Positions 9,493 to 18,901 of a DNA stretch of 64,000 nucleotides are shown here, in pieces. Numbering within the stretch: the stretch's first letter is position 1; each line of letters opens with the position of its first letter. Source of the stretch: Paenibacillus sp. (GTDB taxonomy: Bacteria > Bacillota > Bacilli > Paenibacillales > Paenibacillaceae); contig JAILZT010000017.1 of assembly GCA_023512345.1 (NCBI GenBank), forward strand, positions 54,602 to 118,601, read 5' to 3'. The translations under genes and the position numbers were made by a program. The notes beneath the pieces were generated by a model. The model saw only the letters and a program-made list of their open reading frames with translations. It was not told the DNA's origin and did no database searches.

Positions 9493-11736
9493 CTATTCCA
9501 TAAACTTTGCAGTAACAGACCGCGTACATTTCACCAGCTCCGACGGAGTCCCTTCAAACAATATTTCTCCGCCTCGTGTTCCTCCGTCTGGACCTAAATC
9601 TACGATCCAATCTGCATTTTTGATCACATCAAGGTTATGTTCGATAACGATTACCGTATTTCCCTTGTTTACCAGCTTGTCTATAATCGCAAGTATACTT
9701 TTTATATCTGACATATGGAGGCCCGTCGTTGGCTCGTCCAAAATATAGATATTGCCTTTTTTATTAAACTCCTTCGCGAGCTTTAGACGCTGGCATTCTC
9801 CACCGGAAAGCGTGTTTAAGGGTTGTCCAAGGGTCATGTAGTGCAGTCCGACATCATTGATGCTTCTCAGCTTGCTTTGAATTTCTTTTGAATCAAAAAA
9901 GTTAACAGCTTCCGCAATCGTCATTTCCATAATATCGACTATGCTTTTACCCTTGTACGTATACTGTAAAACTTCCTGCTTGAATCGTTTGCCCCCGCAT
10001 TCCTCACACGGAACATCGATCGTATCCATAAAGGACAGATTAATTTCGATGTTTCCGGTTCCTTTGCATGACTCGCAGCCACCTTCGGAATTGTAACTGA
10101 ACAACCCTGCACTGACATTATTTTCAAGCGCAAAACATTGGCGGATGTAATCCATCACTCCTGTAAATGTAGCAGGATTCGAGCGGCTATTGGCGCTTAC
10201 GGCGCTTTGGTCTATTCTGATGGCTTCGCTGAATTCTTTGGCAAAAACCTCATTGACCAATGTACTTTTCCCCGAACCCGCAACGCCTGTTACGACGGTA
10301 AGCAATGCTTTAGGTATACGTAAGCTGACATCCTTAAGGTTATGAAGATTGCTTCTTGAGCTTTCCAAAAAATCCTTAGGTTCCCGGACACTATTTTTGA
10401 TAGGAACGCTTTTGCCGATGTATTGTCCAGTTAATGTGCCTGAGTCCAGCAGACCTTTATAAGCTCCCGAATAGACGATTTGTCCTCCGTTTGCGCCTGC
10501 ATTGGGACCGACATCAACGATACAATCTGCTATCTTTATGACATCCGGATCATGCTCGACAACAATTACCGTATTTCCCTTGTCACGAAGCTTAATCAAC
10601 AACTCATTGAGTCTGTGAACATCTCTTGGATGCAGACCAATGCTCGGTTCATCAAAAATATACATCACATCGGTCAGGCTGCTGGTAAGGTTCTTGACCA
10701 TTTTCACCCGTTGCGATTCCCCACCGGAAAGTGTTGCGGTTTCGCGCGTGAGATTCACATAATCAAGTCCGATGTCAACCAGGTTTTGCAGCCGTTCTAC
10801 CACACTTTTTACGATCGGAGCTGCGGCTTTCTCCTCGAAACCTTGAAGGACCCCAATCAGCTCGTCAACCTGCATTTCGGTAAGGTCGTAAATGGAATAT
10901 CCCATTATTGTGGACGAGAGCGCTTCCTCGTTATATCGTTTCCCTTCACAAGCGGGGCAAGTGCAGTTAGTCGTAAACTTTTCATTTTTTTTCTGATTGG
11001 CTTCCGATTTTTCTCTATCGGTCTTAATATTCTGCCTTATAAATCGCTCGATCAGACCTTCATAGGTGGAATTCATTTCTCCGTCTAGAAAGTTTAGCGT
11101 AACCTTTTCTGGTTTGGCGTAGACAAGTTTGTAATACTCGTCTTCTGAAAAATCTTTAATTTTCTTGTCATTATCAAAATACCCTTGGTTGGCATATATT
11201 TTCCACATCCATGTACCCACTTTAAAGCCTGGAAGAAGAATAGCACCTTCATTCAAGGATTTCTCTTTGTCGATCGCAGCGTCAATGTTCAGTGTAACGA
11301 TTTTGCCGATACCTTCACATTCCATACACATGCCACTCGGGTCGTTAAAAGAAAAATGGTTCGCATGTCCGATATAGGGCTTCCCAAAACGGGAAAACAG
11401 CAAACGAAGCAACGAGTTGATGTCCGTTATCGTTCCAAGCGTTGAGCGGGAATTACCGCCAAGTCTTTTTTGATCAACAACGATAGCTGTCGACAAATTT
11501 TTGATAGAATCCACATTAGGCTGACTGTATTTGGGCAAAAACTGCCGGACAAAGTTGCTGAACGTCTCGTTTAACTGCCTTCCCGCCTCCTGTGCCATGG
11601 TCTCAAAAACAAGGGAGGACTTACCCGATCCCGATACCCCTGTAAATATAGTTATCTTTCTTTTTGGAATCTTCAAACTAACATTTTTGAGGTTATTTTC
11701 CCTTGCCCCAACGATTTCAATATAATCCTGCTCCAT
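9493..11736 (-). CDS. UvrA-like dual ATPase lacking the UvrB-binding domain (UvrA2 / drug-resistance type)
   Basis: A 747-residue ABC-type protein with two nucleotide-binding halves: Walker A GVSGSGKSS near residue 35 and GVAGSGKST near 470, signatures LSGGESQRV and LSGGECQRL, and Walker B FDEPS and LDEPT. Zinc-binding CxxC pairs are present in both halves (CMEC/CPAC, CESC/CEEC). Full UvrA has about 940 residues. Here the first half jumps from LLRLLFSRFG almost directly to the first zinc module, so the roughly 120-residue UvrB-interaction domain is absent. Proteins of this build (UvrA2, DrrC-like) are linked to tolerance of DNA-binding drugs rather than normal excision repair; that role is inferred. 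AAGGAG lies 10 nt before the ATG. Monocistronic, with the TetR-like remnant downstream. Confidence 0.88.
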   Translation of the reverse strand: MEQDYIEIVGARENNLKNVSLKIPKRKITIFTGVSGSGKSSLVFETMAQEAGRQLNETFSNFVRQFLPKYSQPNVDSIKNLSTAIVVDQKRLGGNSRSTLGTITDINSLLRLLFSRFGKPYIGHANHFSFNDPSGMCMECEGIGKIVTLNIDAAIDKEKSLNEGAILLPGFKVGTWMWKIYANQGYFDNDKKIKDFSEDEYYKLVYAKPEKVTLNFLDGEMNSTYEGLIERFIRQNIKTDREKSEANQKKNEKFTTNCTCPACEGKRYNEEALSSTIMGYSIYDLTEMQVDELIGVLQGFEEKAAAPIVKSVVERLQNLVDIGLDYVNLTRETATLSGGESQRVKMVKNLTSSLTDVMYIFDEPSIGLHPRDVHRLNELLIKLRDKGNTVIVVEHDPDVIKIADCIVDVGPNAGANGGQIVYSGAYKGLLDSGTLTGQYIGKSVPIKNSVREPKDFLESSRSNLHNLKDVSLRIPKALLTVVTGVAGSGKSTLVNEVFAKEFSEAIRIDQSAVSANSRSNPATFTGVMDYIRQCFALENNVSAGLFSYNSEGGCESCKGTGNIEINLSFMDTIDVPCEECGGKRFKQEVLQYTYKGKSIVDIMEMTIAEAVNFFDSKEIQSKLRSINDVGLHYMTLGQPLNTLSGGECQRLKLAKEFNKKGNIYILDEPTTGLHMSDIKSILAIIDKLVNKGNTVIVIEHNLDVIKNADWIVDLGPDGGTRGGEILFEGTPSELVKCTRSVTAKFME

Positions 11737-12057
11737 TGTCCACCGCTCCTTTCAAAATCCCAATTATTATAGCATATATGGACAATATTTCACTCAGGCC
11801 TTCCGGTCAGTAGATTCAGCACTAAACTCCCGAAATAATGGTACTTCACCTAAAATTCCAAACCTTTCCTTACCTCTTTGGAAGCGGATACAATTGGATG
11901 ACACAGATCATTCCTGTGCTATACAAAAATATCAGGTAGCAGCAAACGCTGAACCATAAGGGGGCCAACAAACAACTAACAGTATTCTCTGTTCCAGAAG
12001 CCTCGATGATTAAACCTAAATAGCTTGTAATCCCTTTCCATGAGAAGGAGGAAACCC
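11737..12057. other. divergent intergenic region, regulatory
   Basis: No gene seen. It separates the UvrA-like gene (minus) from the secreted beta-helix protein (plus). A possible extended -10 (TGcTATACA) ends at 11925 for the plus gene, without a convincing -35. The ribosome site AAGGAGG at 12045-12051 belongs to the plus gene. Confidence 0.4.
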
Positions 12058-15000
12058 GTGTTGAAAAGAATGATCTCATTAATCGTAGTGTGTTGTATGA
12101 CTTTGTCACTACTTATAAGCATAAGCCAGCCTACCTTGGTGCACGCTGCATCAGAAGCCGATGAAATTAACGTAAGCACTTCTCCCGGGGCAGAATATGA
12201 AGAAATCGTAAGCGTTACCGCTGATGTCTACTACGGGGACTTTGTCTGGGGCCAGTGGTACTTTGATTGGAACGAAGACTTAGCCCGAACATTGACTGGC
12301 GGCAAGCTGCAAGCAGATGGCGTTGACGCCCCACTTACGACCGGGGAAGTATATACCCATGGAGATCTTATCATGATGGGTATGTCTCAGGAGGTTACCT
12401 TTAAGAAGATCGAGTTGAAGTCGGCTGCGGCCGGAGAACTCCCCTATAAGTTCAGACTGGAGTACTCCGATGCTGCTCTTACATCACCCCCAGGTGTTCC
12501 CCAGTCCGTAACTACGATTGGAGAGTATACAGGCTACAGCGTCTCAGGCGATACCCTTACCATTGAATTGGAGGAAGCCGTTACCGCCCGCAGCATCTGG
12601 CTGCAAGCATTGACGAACGGCGCGGATCAAGAACCGGGTTCCACGGAATGGTCTGTTTCCGAAATCCATTTTTATAAGGAGAATTTCAATACAGTTCCCC
12701 AGGTACCGATTAATTTAACACCGGCAAAGATAGAAGAACACTCGCTATCATTCTCTTGGTCAGCCCAGAACAATAACTTTACAGGGTTTGATGTGTATCG
12801 CTCTGATACCGAAGATGGTGCTTATGTGAAGATAGGGACTACCGTGGACTCCCACTACACCGACACCGGACTAACCCAGGATATTACCTACTATTATAAG
12901 GTGAAATCAATTAACCCTATCGGTGAATCGGAGTTCAGTGAGGTGTTATCTATGAAGACGAGGCTAGCTGTCAAAGGCTTATTGATCACCGAAGCGAGTA
13001 ATAACCTTACGCTCACATGGGCCAAGGCAGAAGGTGCTGCAGGCTATGAAATTTACCGGGCGACAGGGAAATACAGCGATTATACACTGTATGCCCATTC
13101 GGCAACTGCCACCTTCACTGAGCCTATCCAGGGAGATAAATATCGTTACTATTACAAGATTCGTTTCATAAAAGAAAACGGGGAAACATCGGATCTCTCC
13201 GATGATGTTTCGTTAGAGGGTCAACTGTTCGGCGAGACGATGACCATTTACAGCCCTAGCGATGACCCTTCCATGATTAATAAGATGACCGCTGACACAG
13301 CTGCGACAATGAAACCGATGGCTACCGCAGAGTTCAGTACTGACCGGTATGCTTTCATGTTCAAGCCGGGAACCTACAGCATTAATACCATCGATGTAGG
13401 ATATTACACTTCAGTATACGGCTTGGGTGCTACTCCCTTAGACACTCTCGTGCCGAAGGTTCAAGTCTCCGCATCGGAGTATAATTCACTGACTAACTTT
13501 TGGCGCTCCGTAGAGAACATCGGAATTGACGCCGGCGATCCTGCGAATGAAGTCATGTGGGCGGCATCACAGGCAGCGCCTGCCAGAAGGCTTTATGTTA
13601 ACGGTAAATTACAATTCGATGATAACCAGAAATATGCGAGCGGCGGTTACTTGGCGGACAGCTTCGTTACCGGACAGACAGGTTCCTATTCTCAGCAGCA
13701 ATATTTTCTAAGGAATAACGTCTTCACCGGAGGATGGTATGGCGGCGTATGGAATATGCTTTTTGTCGGTGTGGATAATGCTCCACCTGAAACAGTCGAC
13801 TGGGATAAGGCATCCTATGCTTCTTATACTGTTGAGAAAGAGACCCCGGTAATTAGAGAGAAGCCTTTTCTTTATACCGACAGCAACAGTGGCGATTATG
13901 CTGTATTCGTTCCAGCCATTCGTGAAAACCAAGTGGGTGTATCTTGGTCTGAAGGCGACCCCGGTAAGGGCCAATCGATATCTATAGACGACTTCTATGT
14001 TGCAAAGGATTCCGTAGATACGGCTGATACGATTAACGCTGCCTTGGTACAGGGTAAACACTTGCTCCTGACGCCGGGAATTTACAAGCTGGATAAGCCC
14101 CTTAAAATCGATAATGCGAATACGATCGTTCTGGGAATTGGGCTGGCTACGCTCATTCCTACAAATGGCAACGATGCCATTCAGATCGCCGACGTTGGAG
14201 GTGTGACCGTAGCCGGGATATTGATCGATGCGGGTGAGGCAGGTTCGAAGCATCTTTTGCAGGTAGGGCCTGAAGGTTCATCGGCTGACCACACTGCGAA
14301 TCCGACTCTATTGTCGGACGTATACACCCGTATCGGAGGAGCTGTGGAAGGTAGGGCGGAAGTATCGGTAGAGATTAACAGCAGCAATGTTATCGGTGAT
14401 CACTTCTGGCTATGGCGGGCCGATCATGGAATGACAGCGGACAGTACGGGATGGACCAAGAACATTGCCAAGAATGGCGTTATCGTTAACGGAGACGACG
14501 TTACCATTTACGGACTATTTGTAGAACACTTTCAGGAGTATCAGACCTTATGGAACGGTGAGAATGGAAGAACCTACTTCTACCAAAGTGAGATTCCCTA
14601 TGATCCGCCTTATCAAGCGGATTTTATGAGCCATACCGGAACCGTAAAAGGATATTCATCTTACAAAGTCTCTGACCATGTGAAATCTCATTATGCTGTA
14701 GCGCTTGGAATCTATGATGTGTTTGTAAAAAATACAGAATGGGTTGAACTGGAGAACGCCATGGAAGTACCTGACGGCACATCAGTGAAACATGCGGTTA
14801 TTGTTTCACTGGGAGCTAACGGCGGAACCAACCATATTATCAATGGAATAGGCACAGGCGTTAAAGGCGGACAGGCGCAGAAATCAGGCATTAAGTATTA
14901 TTATGTGGAGCGTCTACCGGTTACCAACAACGTGTCTTATGACGGTACTACAGGCACGCTGACGCTTTCCGGTAAAAACTACGATGCTACGAACCTTAAG

Positions 15001-15249
15001 TGGAATAAAATTTCCATCCGAGGAAAGGAGGGTAAACTTCTGCTCAATTCCTCCATAGTAGAGGATGTAAGTATGGCTTGGAATACAATTACGATTAAAT
15101 TGGATGCCAAAGCGATAAAGAAAATATCTCGCCTTATTAACTATACAGATGGAATTAAAGAAAATGCCGTTAGCTTGTCTACAGGCTATATTGAAGGGGG
15201 TACGGAACAAACCATTGCACTGAACGTAAGTGGAATAGGTTCAAACTAA
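12058..15249 (+). CDS. secreted beta-helix protein with discoidin-like and two FN3 domains (family often labelled 'adenylyl cyclase')
   Basis: An extracellular protein of about 1060 residues. The signal peptide has a basic start, a hydrophobic core and likely cleavage after LVHA. Next come a discoidin-like beta-sandwich (about 40-215), two fibronectin-III domains (about 220-310 and 310-395), and a long catalytic-looking region (about 400-945) with conserved-looking patches FMFKPGTY, NFWRSVENI, DHFWLWRADHG and GVIVNGDD. Repeated short strands there suggest a right-handed beta-helix. A small C-terminal beta domain follows. Similar actinobacterial proteins carry the names 'adenylyl cyclase' or 'coagulation factor 5/8 domain protein', but the build points to a polysaccharide-acting enzyme. 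Start: AAGGAGG at 12045-12051 lies before GTG 12058 (6 nt) and TTG 12061 (9 nt); the ATG at 12040 precedes the ribosome site and is unlikely. Confidence 0.72.
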   Translation: MLKRMISLIVVCCMTLSLLISISQPTLVHAASEADEINVSTSPGAEYEEIVSVTADVYYGDFVWGQWYFDWNEDLARTLTGGKLQADGVDAPLTTGEVYTHGDLIMMGMSQEVTFKKIELKSAAAGELPYKFRLEYSDAALTSPPGVPQSVTTIGEYTGYSVSGDTLTIELEEAVTARSIWLQALTNGADQEPGSTEWSVSEIHFYKENFNTVPQVPINLTPAKIEEHSLSFSWSAQNNNFTGFDVYRSDTEDGAYVKIGTTVDSHYTDTGLTQDITYYYKVKSINPIGESEFSEVLSMKTRLAVKGLLITEASNNLTLTWAKAEGAAGYEIYRATGKYSDYTLYAHSATATFTEPIQGDKYRYYYKIRFIKENGETSDLSDDVSLEGQLFGETMTIYSPSDDPSMINKMTADTAATMKPMATAEFSTDRYAFMFKPGTYSINTIDVGYYTSVYGLGATPLDTLVPKVQVSASEYNSLTNFWRSVENIGIDAGDPANEVMWAASQAAPARRLYVNGKLQFDDNQKYASGGYLADSFVTGQTGSYSQQQYFLRNNVFTGGWYGGVWNMLFVGVDNAPPETVDWDKASYASYTVEKETPVIREKPFLYTDSNSGDYAVFVPAIRENQVGVSWSEGDPGKGQSISIDDFYVAKDSVDTADTINAALVQGKHLLLTPGIYKLDKPLKIDNANTIVLGIGLATLIPTNGNDAIQIADVGGVTVAGILIDAGEAGSKHLLQVGPEGSSADHTANPTLLSDVYTRIGGAVEGRAEVSVEINSSNVIGDHFWLWRADHGMTADSTGWTKNIAKNGVIVNGDDVTIYGLFVEHFQEYQTLWNGENGRTYFYQSEIPYDPPYQADFMSHTGTVKGYSSYKVSDHVKSHYAVALGIYDVFVKNTEWVELENAMEVPDGTSVKHAVIVSLGANGGTNHIINGIGTGVKGGQAQKSGIKYYYVERLPVTNNVSYDGTTGTLTLSGKNYDATNLKWNKISIRGKEGKLLLNSSIVEDVSMAWNTITIKLDAKAIKKISRLINYTDGIKENAVSLSTGYIEGGTEQTIALNVSGIGSN

Positions 15250-15259
15250 CCAACTAACA

Positions 15260-15289
15260 AGACCCAATACCTCTACAGGTATTGGGTCT
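15260..15289. terminator. strong hairpin between convergent genes
   Basis: The 13-bp perfect arms 15260-15272 and 15277-15289 flank the loop CTAC. T content after it is modest on both strands, so efficiency is uncertain, but its position between convergent stop codons fits a shared terminator. Confidence 0.65.
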
Positions 15290-15317
15290 GATCATTTCTC
15301 CTCTGCCCCGATACTCT

Positions 15318-16889
15318 TCATTTCCGGTACGTCATCCATACTTTTTTCTGATTGCGGTATTCTACAGGGCTTACGCCCTCACTTTCCTTGAAGACACGGT
15401 TGAAATTTTTGGTATTCTCAAACCCGACCTTTTGGGCGATCTCAAAAATTTTCCCCTCTGTAGTCTCTAGAAGCTCCTTAGCTTTTCCGAGCCGGTATTT
15501 CTTAAGGTAATTGACAAAGTTCTCTCCCGTATACTCACGGAAAGCTTGACTGAAATAGGAATAATTGAATGAAACCTCATTAGATATTATGGTCATATTA
15601 ATGTTTTTGGTATAGTTCTCATGAATATACTTCAGGGCTGCCTTCATTTCCTTATTATCAATTTGGGCCGATTTTAATGTCTTAATATAATCGTTCAGGA
15701 GCATTAACAGACCCTCCACCTCCCGGAAATACTCCTGAAAGTAAGTGAAATTATAGGGATCTCCCACTGCCTTATACCTTTTCAATAAATCTACAGATTC
15801 TTTCCCATACATTTGAAACACATGATCGAACACCAGCTCATTAAATGTTCTGCTAAGTGATTCCAGATAACCGATGTCATATCTGCTGATTTCATTAAAA
15901 TCCATGATTTCATACAAGTTTTTCTGCATTTCCTTTTCCCGTCCAGACCCCAGCATATTAGCAACCATTCGGATTTTATCAGCAGGAATAGTATACTGGG
16001 CATTCTTATCCCTGATATCATCGAACAGAACCATGCTAGGAGTTGAACGCAAAAAAGAATATTTTAAAGCTTGAACCGCTTCTTCATATCCCGCACGAAG
16101 TTTTTCCATTCCGAAGTTCGGGCCGCTTACTGCAAGAATGAGATTGTGCTCAGGGTTTAACACCATATTAGCTAGAGAATCGAAGGAATACACACCCTCT
16201 ATTAATATAACCGCGTGATGGATACGATTAAAAAAACGGACTATCCTGGAATTCAGTGACAACTCTGCAGTATCTAAAACCCCTTTTACCCGGGCTCTAA
16301 ACAAATCTGTGCCGATTGTCTGTAAATCACCCGCATATTTGACCACTAAGACGCGGAATCCGTTATCTAGCCATTGAAGTTCAAGCTGAGTGAGCTTTCC
16401 TCTTACTTCTTCCGGTTCAGCCAATGGATGGGTGGAGTAAAAGTTCAACTGGGTTTCTTTATATTCCTCCTGTTGGTAAGCTGAGGATGCCAGTTTGTCC
16501 TTCACTTCTTCTCTTCTCATCAATTCTTCTTCAATACGTTCAATCGTTCTAGACAGTTCTTCACGAATTACAGGCTTTAAGAGATAATCTTTCACTTCAT
16601 AACGGATAGCCGCCTTGGCGTAGGAGAAATCGTCATATCCGCTTACAATCACAACGGTAGGTTTTTTGTCGAAAGCTTGAATGGACTTTATTAATTCAAT
16701 TCCATCCACTTCCGGCATAGAAATATCGGTGAACATCATATCGATATCCATGGATTGGATCAAATCCAGCGCCTCAAAAGCATCGGATGCCAAATGTATT
16801 TCATACTGATTCTTGTATTCTCTCTCGATCATGGACTTCAGTCCGATCCGAATGTTTTTTTCATCATCCACAATCAGAATTTTTCTCAT
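15318..16889 (-). CDS. YesN-type response regulator with AraC output domain
   Basis: A 523-residue regulator of sugar uptake. The receiver (about 1-125) starts KILIVDDEKNIR, with acceptor Asp55 in FTDISMPEVDG and the conserved Lys in LLKP. A long middle region (about 130-410) is typical of the YesN class. The C-terminal AraC domain has two helix-turn-helix units (MTIISNEVSFNYSYFSQAF and FEIAQKVGFENTKNFNRVF) ending GVSPVEYR. It begins 1 nt after the kinase stop, with a GGGGGGGA ribosome site inside the kinase gene, so the two are co-translated. The cassette just upstream in transcription (binding protein and permeases) is the most likely target. Confidence 0.92.
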   Translation of the reverse strand: MRKILIVDDEKNIRIGLKSMIEREYKNQYEIHLASDAFEALDLIQSMDIDMMFTDISMPEVDGIELIKSIQAFDKKPTVVIVSGYDDFSYAKAAIRYEVKDYLLKPVIREELSRTIERIEEELMRREEVKDKLASSAYQQEEYKETQLNFYSTHPLAEPEEVRGKLTQLELQWLDNGFRVLVVKYAGDLQTIGTDLFRARVKGVLDTAELSLNSRIVRFFNRIHHAVILIEGVYSFDSLANMVLNPEHNLILAVSGPNFGMEKLRAGYEEAVQALKYSFLRSTPSMVLFDDIRDKNAQYTIPADKIRMVANMLGSGREKEMQKNLYEIMDFNEISRYDIGYLESLSRTFNELVFDHVFQMYGKESVDLLKRYKAVGDPYNFTYFQEYFREVEGLLMLLNDYIKTLKSAQIDNKEMKAALKYIHENYTKNINMTIISNEVSFNYSYFSQAFREYTGENFVNYLKKYRLGKAKELLETTEGKIFEIAQKVGFENTKNFNRVFKESEGVSPVEYRNQKKVWMTYRK

Positions 16890-16890
16890 A

Positions 16891-18771
16891 TTATTCTTCC
16901 CCCCCTCTTTTCAATGTATAAGAAGGCAGCTTTACGACAACCTTGGTATAACTCCCACGCTGACTTTCTATATGAATTCCATTGTCATACCCGTAATACA
17001 TTTGGAGCCGCTGATCCACATTCCGGAGTCCTATGCCGCTTCCCTTTCTTTTCATTCTCTCATGATCCTCAATAATCGCCTTAAATTGCTCGTCACCCAT
17101 CATTAATCTCTCATTGATCTCGCGCAGCTTGTCCTCCGTCATTCCAATCCCATTATCGGTCACTTCAATAAAAAACGAGTCTTCTTTGACGTATGCGCGC
17201 ACATTTACCAACAACCCCTCATTTTTCATTAGGGCCGAATAGATCCCATGCTTTAACGCATTTTCTACAATAGGCTGTAAGGACATTTTTAATAGTTCCT
17301 GATTCCAATACCCATCCGGTATATCCAGGTCTAAGTGCAGCTTGTTATCGTAACGAATATTCATAATAGAGATATAATGCCGAATGTGATTGATTTCATC
17401 TCTTAGCTGGACCCGATCATCCGTCCATTTAAGGTTGTAACGCATAATGCTTCCAAGTGAAGTCAGGGCATCAGAAAGGATATACTGGCCCTCAACCTCA
17501 GATAACATTTTTAAATTTTCCAGCGTATTATACAAAAAGTGGGCGTCAATTTGGTTTCTTAAAGATTGTAGTTCGGCTTCTTTAGTCGCTGCGCTTCGGT
17601 TTACCGCTTCCACAATCAGTTCATTTATCTTTTTAAGCATCTGGCGAAAATGGTGAGCAAGCTCCCCTATCTCATCCCCGCCCTGAACATTAATGTCTAC
17701 ATTGAAATCGCCTTTCCGCACCATTTTCATAGAATCCCGTAGAATATGCAGCTTTTTCAATACCATAGACTGCATTAGAAATGTAATAGTCGCCAGTAAA
17801 GCCAATAGTCCAATAATGACTAAAATCATCCGGTTTCTGGTTTCATCTATCTTGGAATATGTAGATTGTAAGGAAATCACTCTAACTATGTCCGCATCCA
17901 GCTTATCGATATGTTCCATAATATATAGAAAATCAAAACCTTGATCCGAAATGACGAATGAGGTTTTATCTGCCTGTCTTTTTTCTTCTACTATTTGCTT
18001 AATGCGGCTGACTTTCACCCCTGGAAGTGCAGAGGTGTTGTTTCTATGAACATTCCCATGCCGATCCAGAATAAAAAGTTGTGAATCCTTGTCACCCGTC
18101 AGTTTATAGGCCTTGCTAAATACATCTTCAATCTTCATATCCACTTCAATCATTCCTAAATATTGATTTCCGGGATAATATATTTTTCGGATAATAGAGA
18201 CGTACGAACTGGTTCTTTTACTCGGATTATTGTCCAGTATTTCTTCTTCATCCTTAAGAATCTCCCATAATACATCTCCATGTTCTTTCAGTGCGTTTTG
18301 ATATGCAGCCCTGTCCTTAACACGCTTTTCATGATAAATAATGGGCCAGATCTCACTGATCTGCGTATTGGGCACAAAGAAATAAATATTTGCAATATCT
18401 GGGTTATTAAATAACAAGCGCTGAATGTAATTAAAAGAGGAGGATTCAAATTTCATGACCTCAAGTACGGAAGGTTCTGAATCCGCACTGGCATAATTTA
18501 AAAGTTGCTCATCAGAAACGACCAACTGAGCCGATCGTTCCATAATCTCGATTTTGTTCATGATTCCATGTTTTTCGTTCTCCATGACACTTTGGTTTTC
18601 TTTAATAATGTCCTGGATGGTATTCTCATAAAAATTTGTAAACAGGTAATTGGAAATGACGATAACAGGCACGAGAATAATCAGGATATAAGCCCCAATG
18701 AGTTTGATTTGAATAGATAAATGATCAAACCATCGCTTTATCTTTTCCACGAATGTTCGCAGCCTGTTCAT
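16891..18771 (-). CDS. YesM-type membrane sensor histidine kinase
   Basis: A 626-residue sensor. One transmembrane helix at about 20-42, an extracytoplasmic sensing domain at about 45-300, a second helix at about 308-330, HAMP, then a His-kinase region with acceptor His411 in AHFLYNTLENLK and an ATPase domain (PIVENALKHG, DNGIGM, GSGIGLRNV). This layout is that of the YesM/LytS-like kinases paired with AraC-type regulators. Partner: the response regulator 1 nt downstream. It is separated from the binding-protein gene by about 130 nt that include a hairpin, so expression may differ from the transport genes. The ligand is probably an extracellular sugar or a loaded binding protein; inferred. 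Confidence 0.92.
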   Translation of the reverse strand: MNRLRTFVEKIKRWFDHLSIQIKLIGAYILIILVPVIVISNYLFTNFYENTIQDIIKENQSVMENEKHGIMNKIEIMERSAQLVVSDEQLLNYASADSEPSVLEVMKFESSSFNYIQRLLFNNPDIANIYFFVPNTQISEIWPIIYHEKRVKDRAAYQNALKEHGDVLWEILKDEEEILDNNPSKRTSSYVSIIRKIYYPGNQYLGMIEVDMKIEDVFSKAYKLTGDKDSQLFILDRHGNVHRNNTSALPGVKVSRIKQIVEEKRQADKTSFVISDQGFDFLYIMEHIDKLDADIVRVISLQSTYSKIDETRNRMILVIIGLLALLATITFLMQSMVLKKLHILRDSMKMVRKGDFNVDINVQGGDEIGELAHHFRQMLKKINELIVEAVNRSAATKEAELQSLRNQIDAHFLYNTLENLKMLSEVEGQYILSDALTSLGSIMRYNLKWTDDRVQLRDEINHIRHYISIMNIRYDNKLHLDLDIPDGYWNQELLKMSLQPIVENALKHGIYSALMKNEGLLVNVRAYVKEDSFFIEVTDNGIGMTEDKLREINERLMMGDEQFKAIIEDHERMKRKGSGIGLRNVDQRLQMYYGYDNGIHIESQRGSYTKVVVKLPSYTLKRGGEE

Positions 18772-18863
18772 TTTTCCTGACCTCTTTTCAATAGATTAAG
18801 CCTTATCATAAAACGGGACCTCAATAACAGCAAGATTCAGGATAGCAGATAAACCATGAAGCA

Positions 18864-18887
18864 GCCGGAAACCTAATGGTTTCCGGC
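18864..18887. terminator. hairpin between binding-protein gene and kinase gene
   Basis: Perfect 10-bp arms (18864-18873, 18878-18887) with loop TAAT. The T-rich flank (CCTTTTG) is on the plus side, so on the minus strand it may act as an attenuator or an mRNA 3' stabiliser rather than a strong terminator. Confidence 0.55.
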
Positions 18888-18901
18888 CTTTTGAATAAGA
18901 T

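Noticed and set aside
12040..12057. Upstream ATG as start of the beta-helix protein
   Set aside because: It lies before the AAGGAGG ribosome site; GTG 12058 or TTG 12061 are correctly spaced and give a standard signal peptide.
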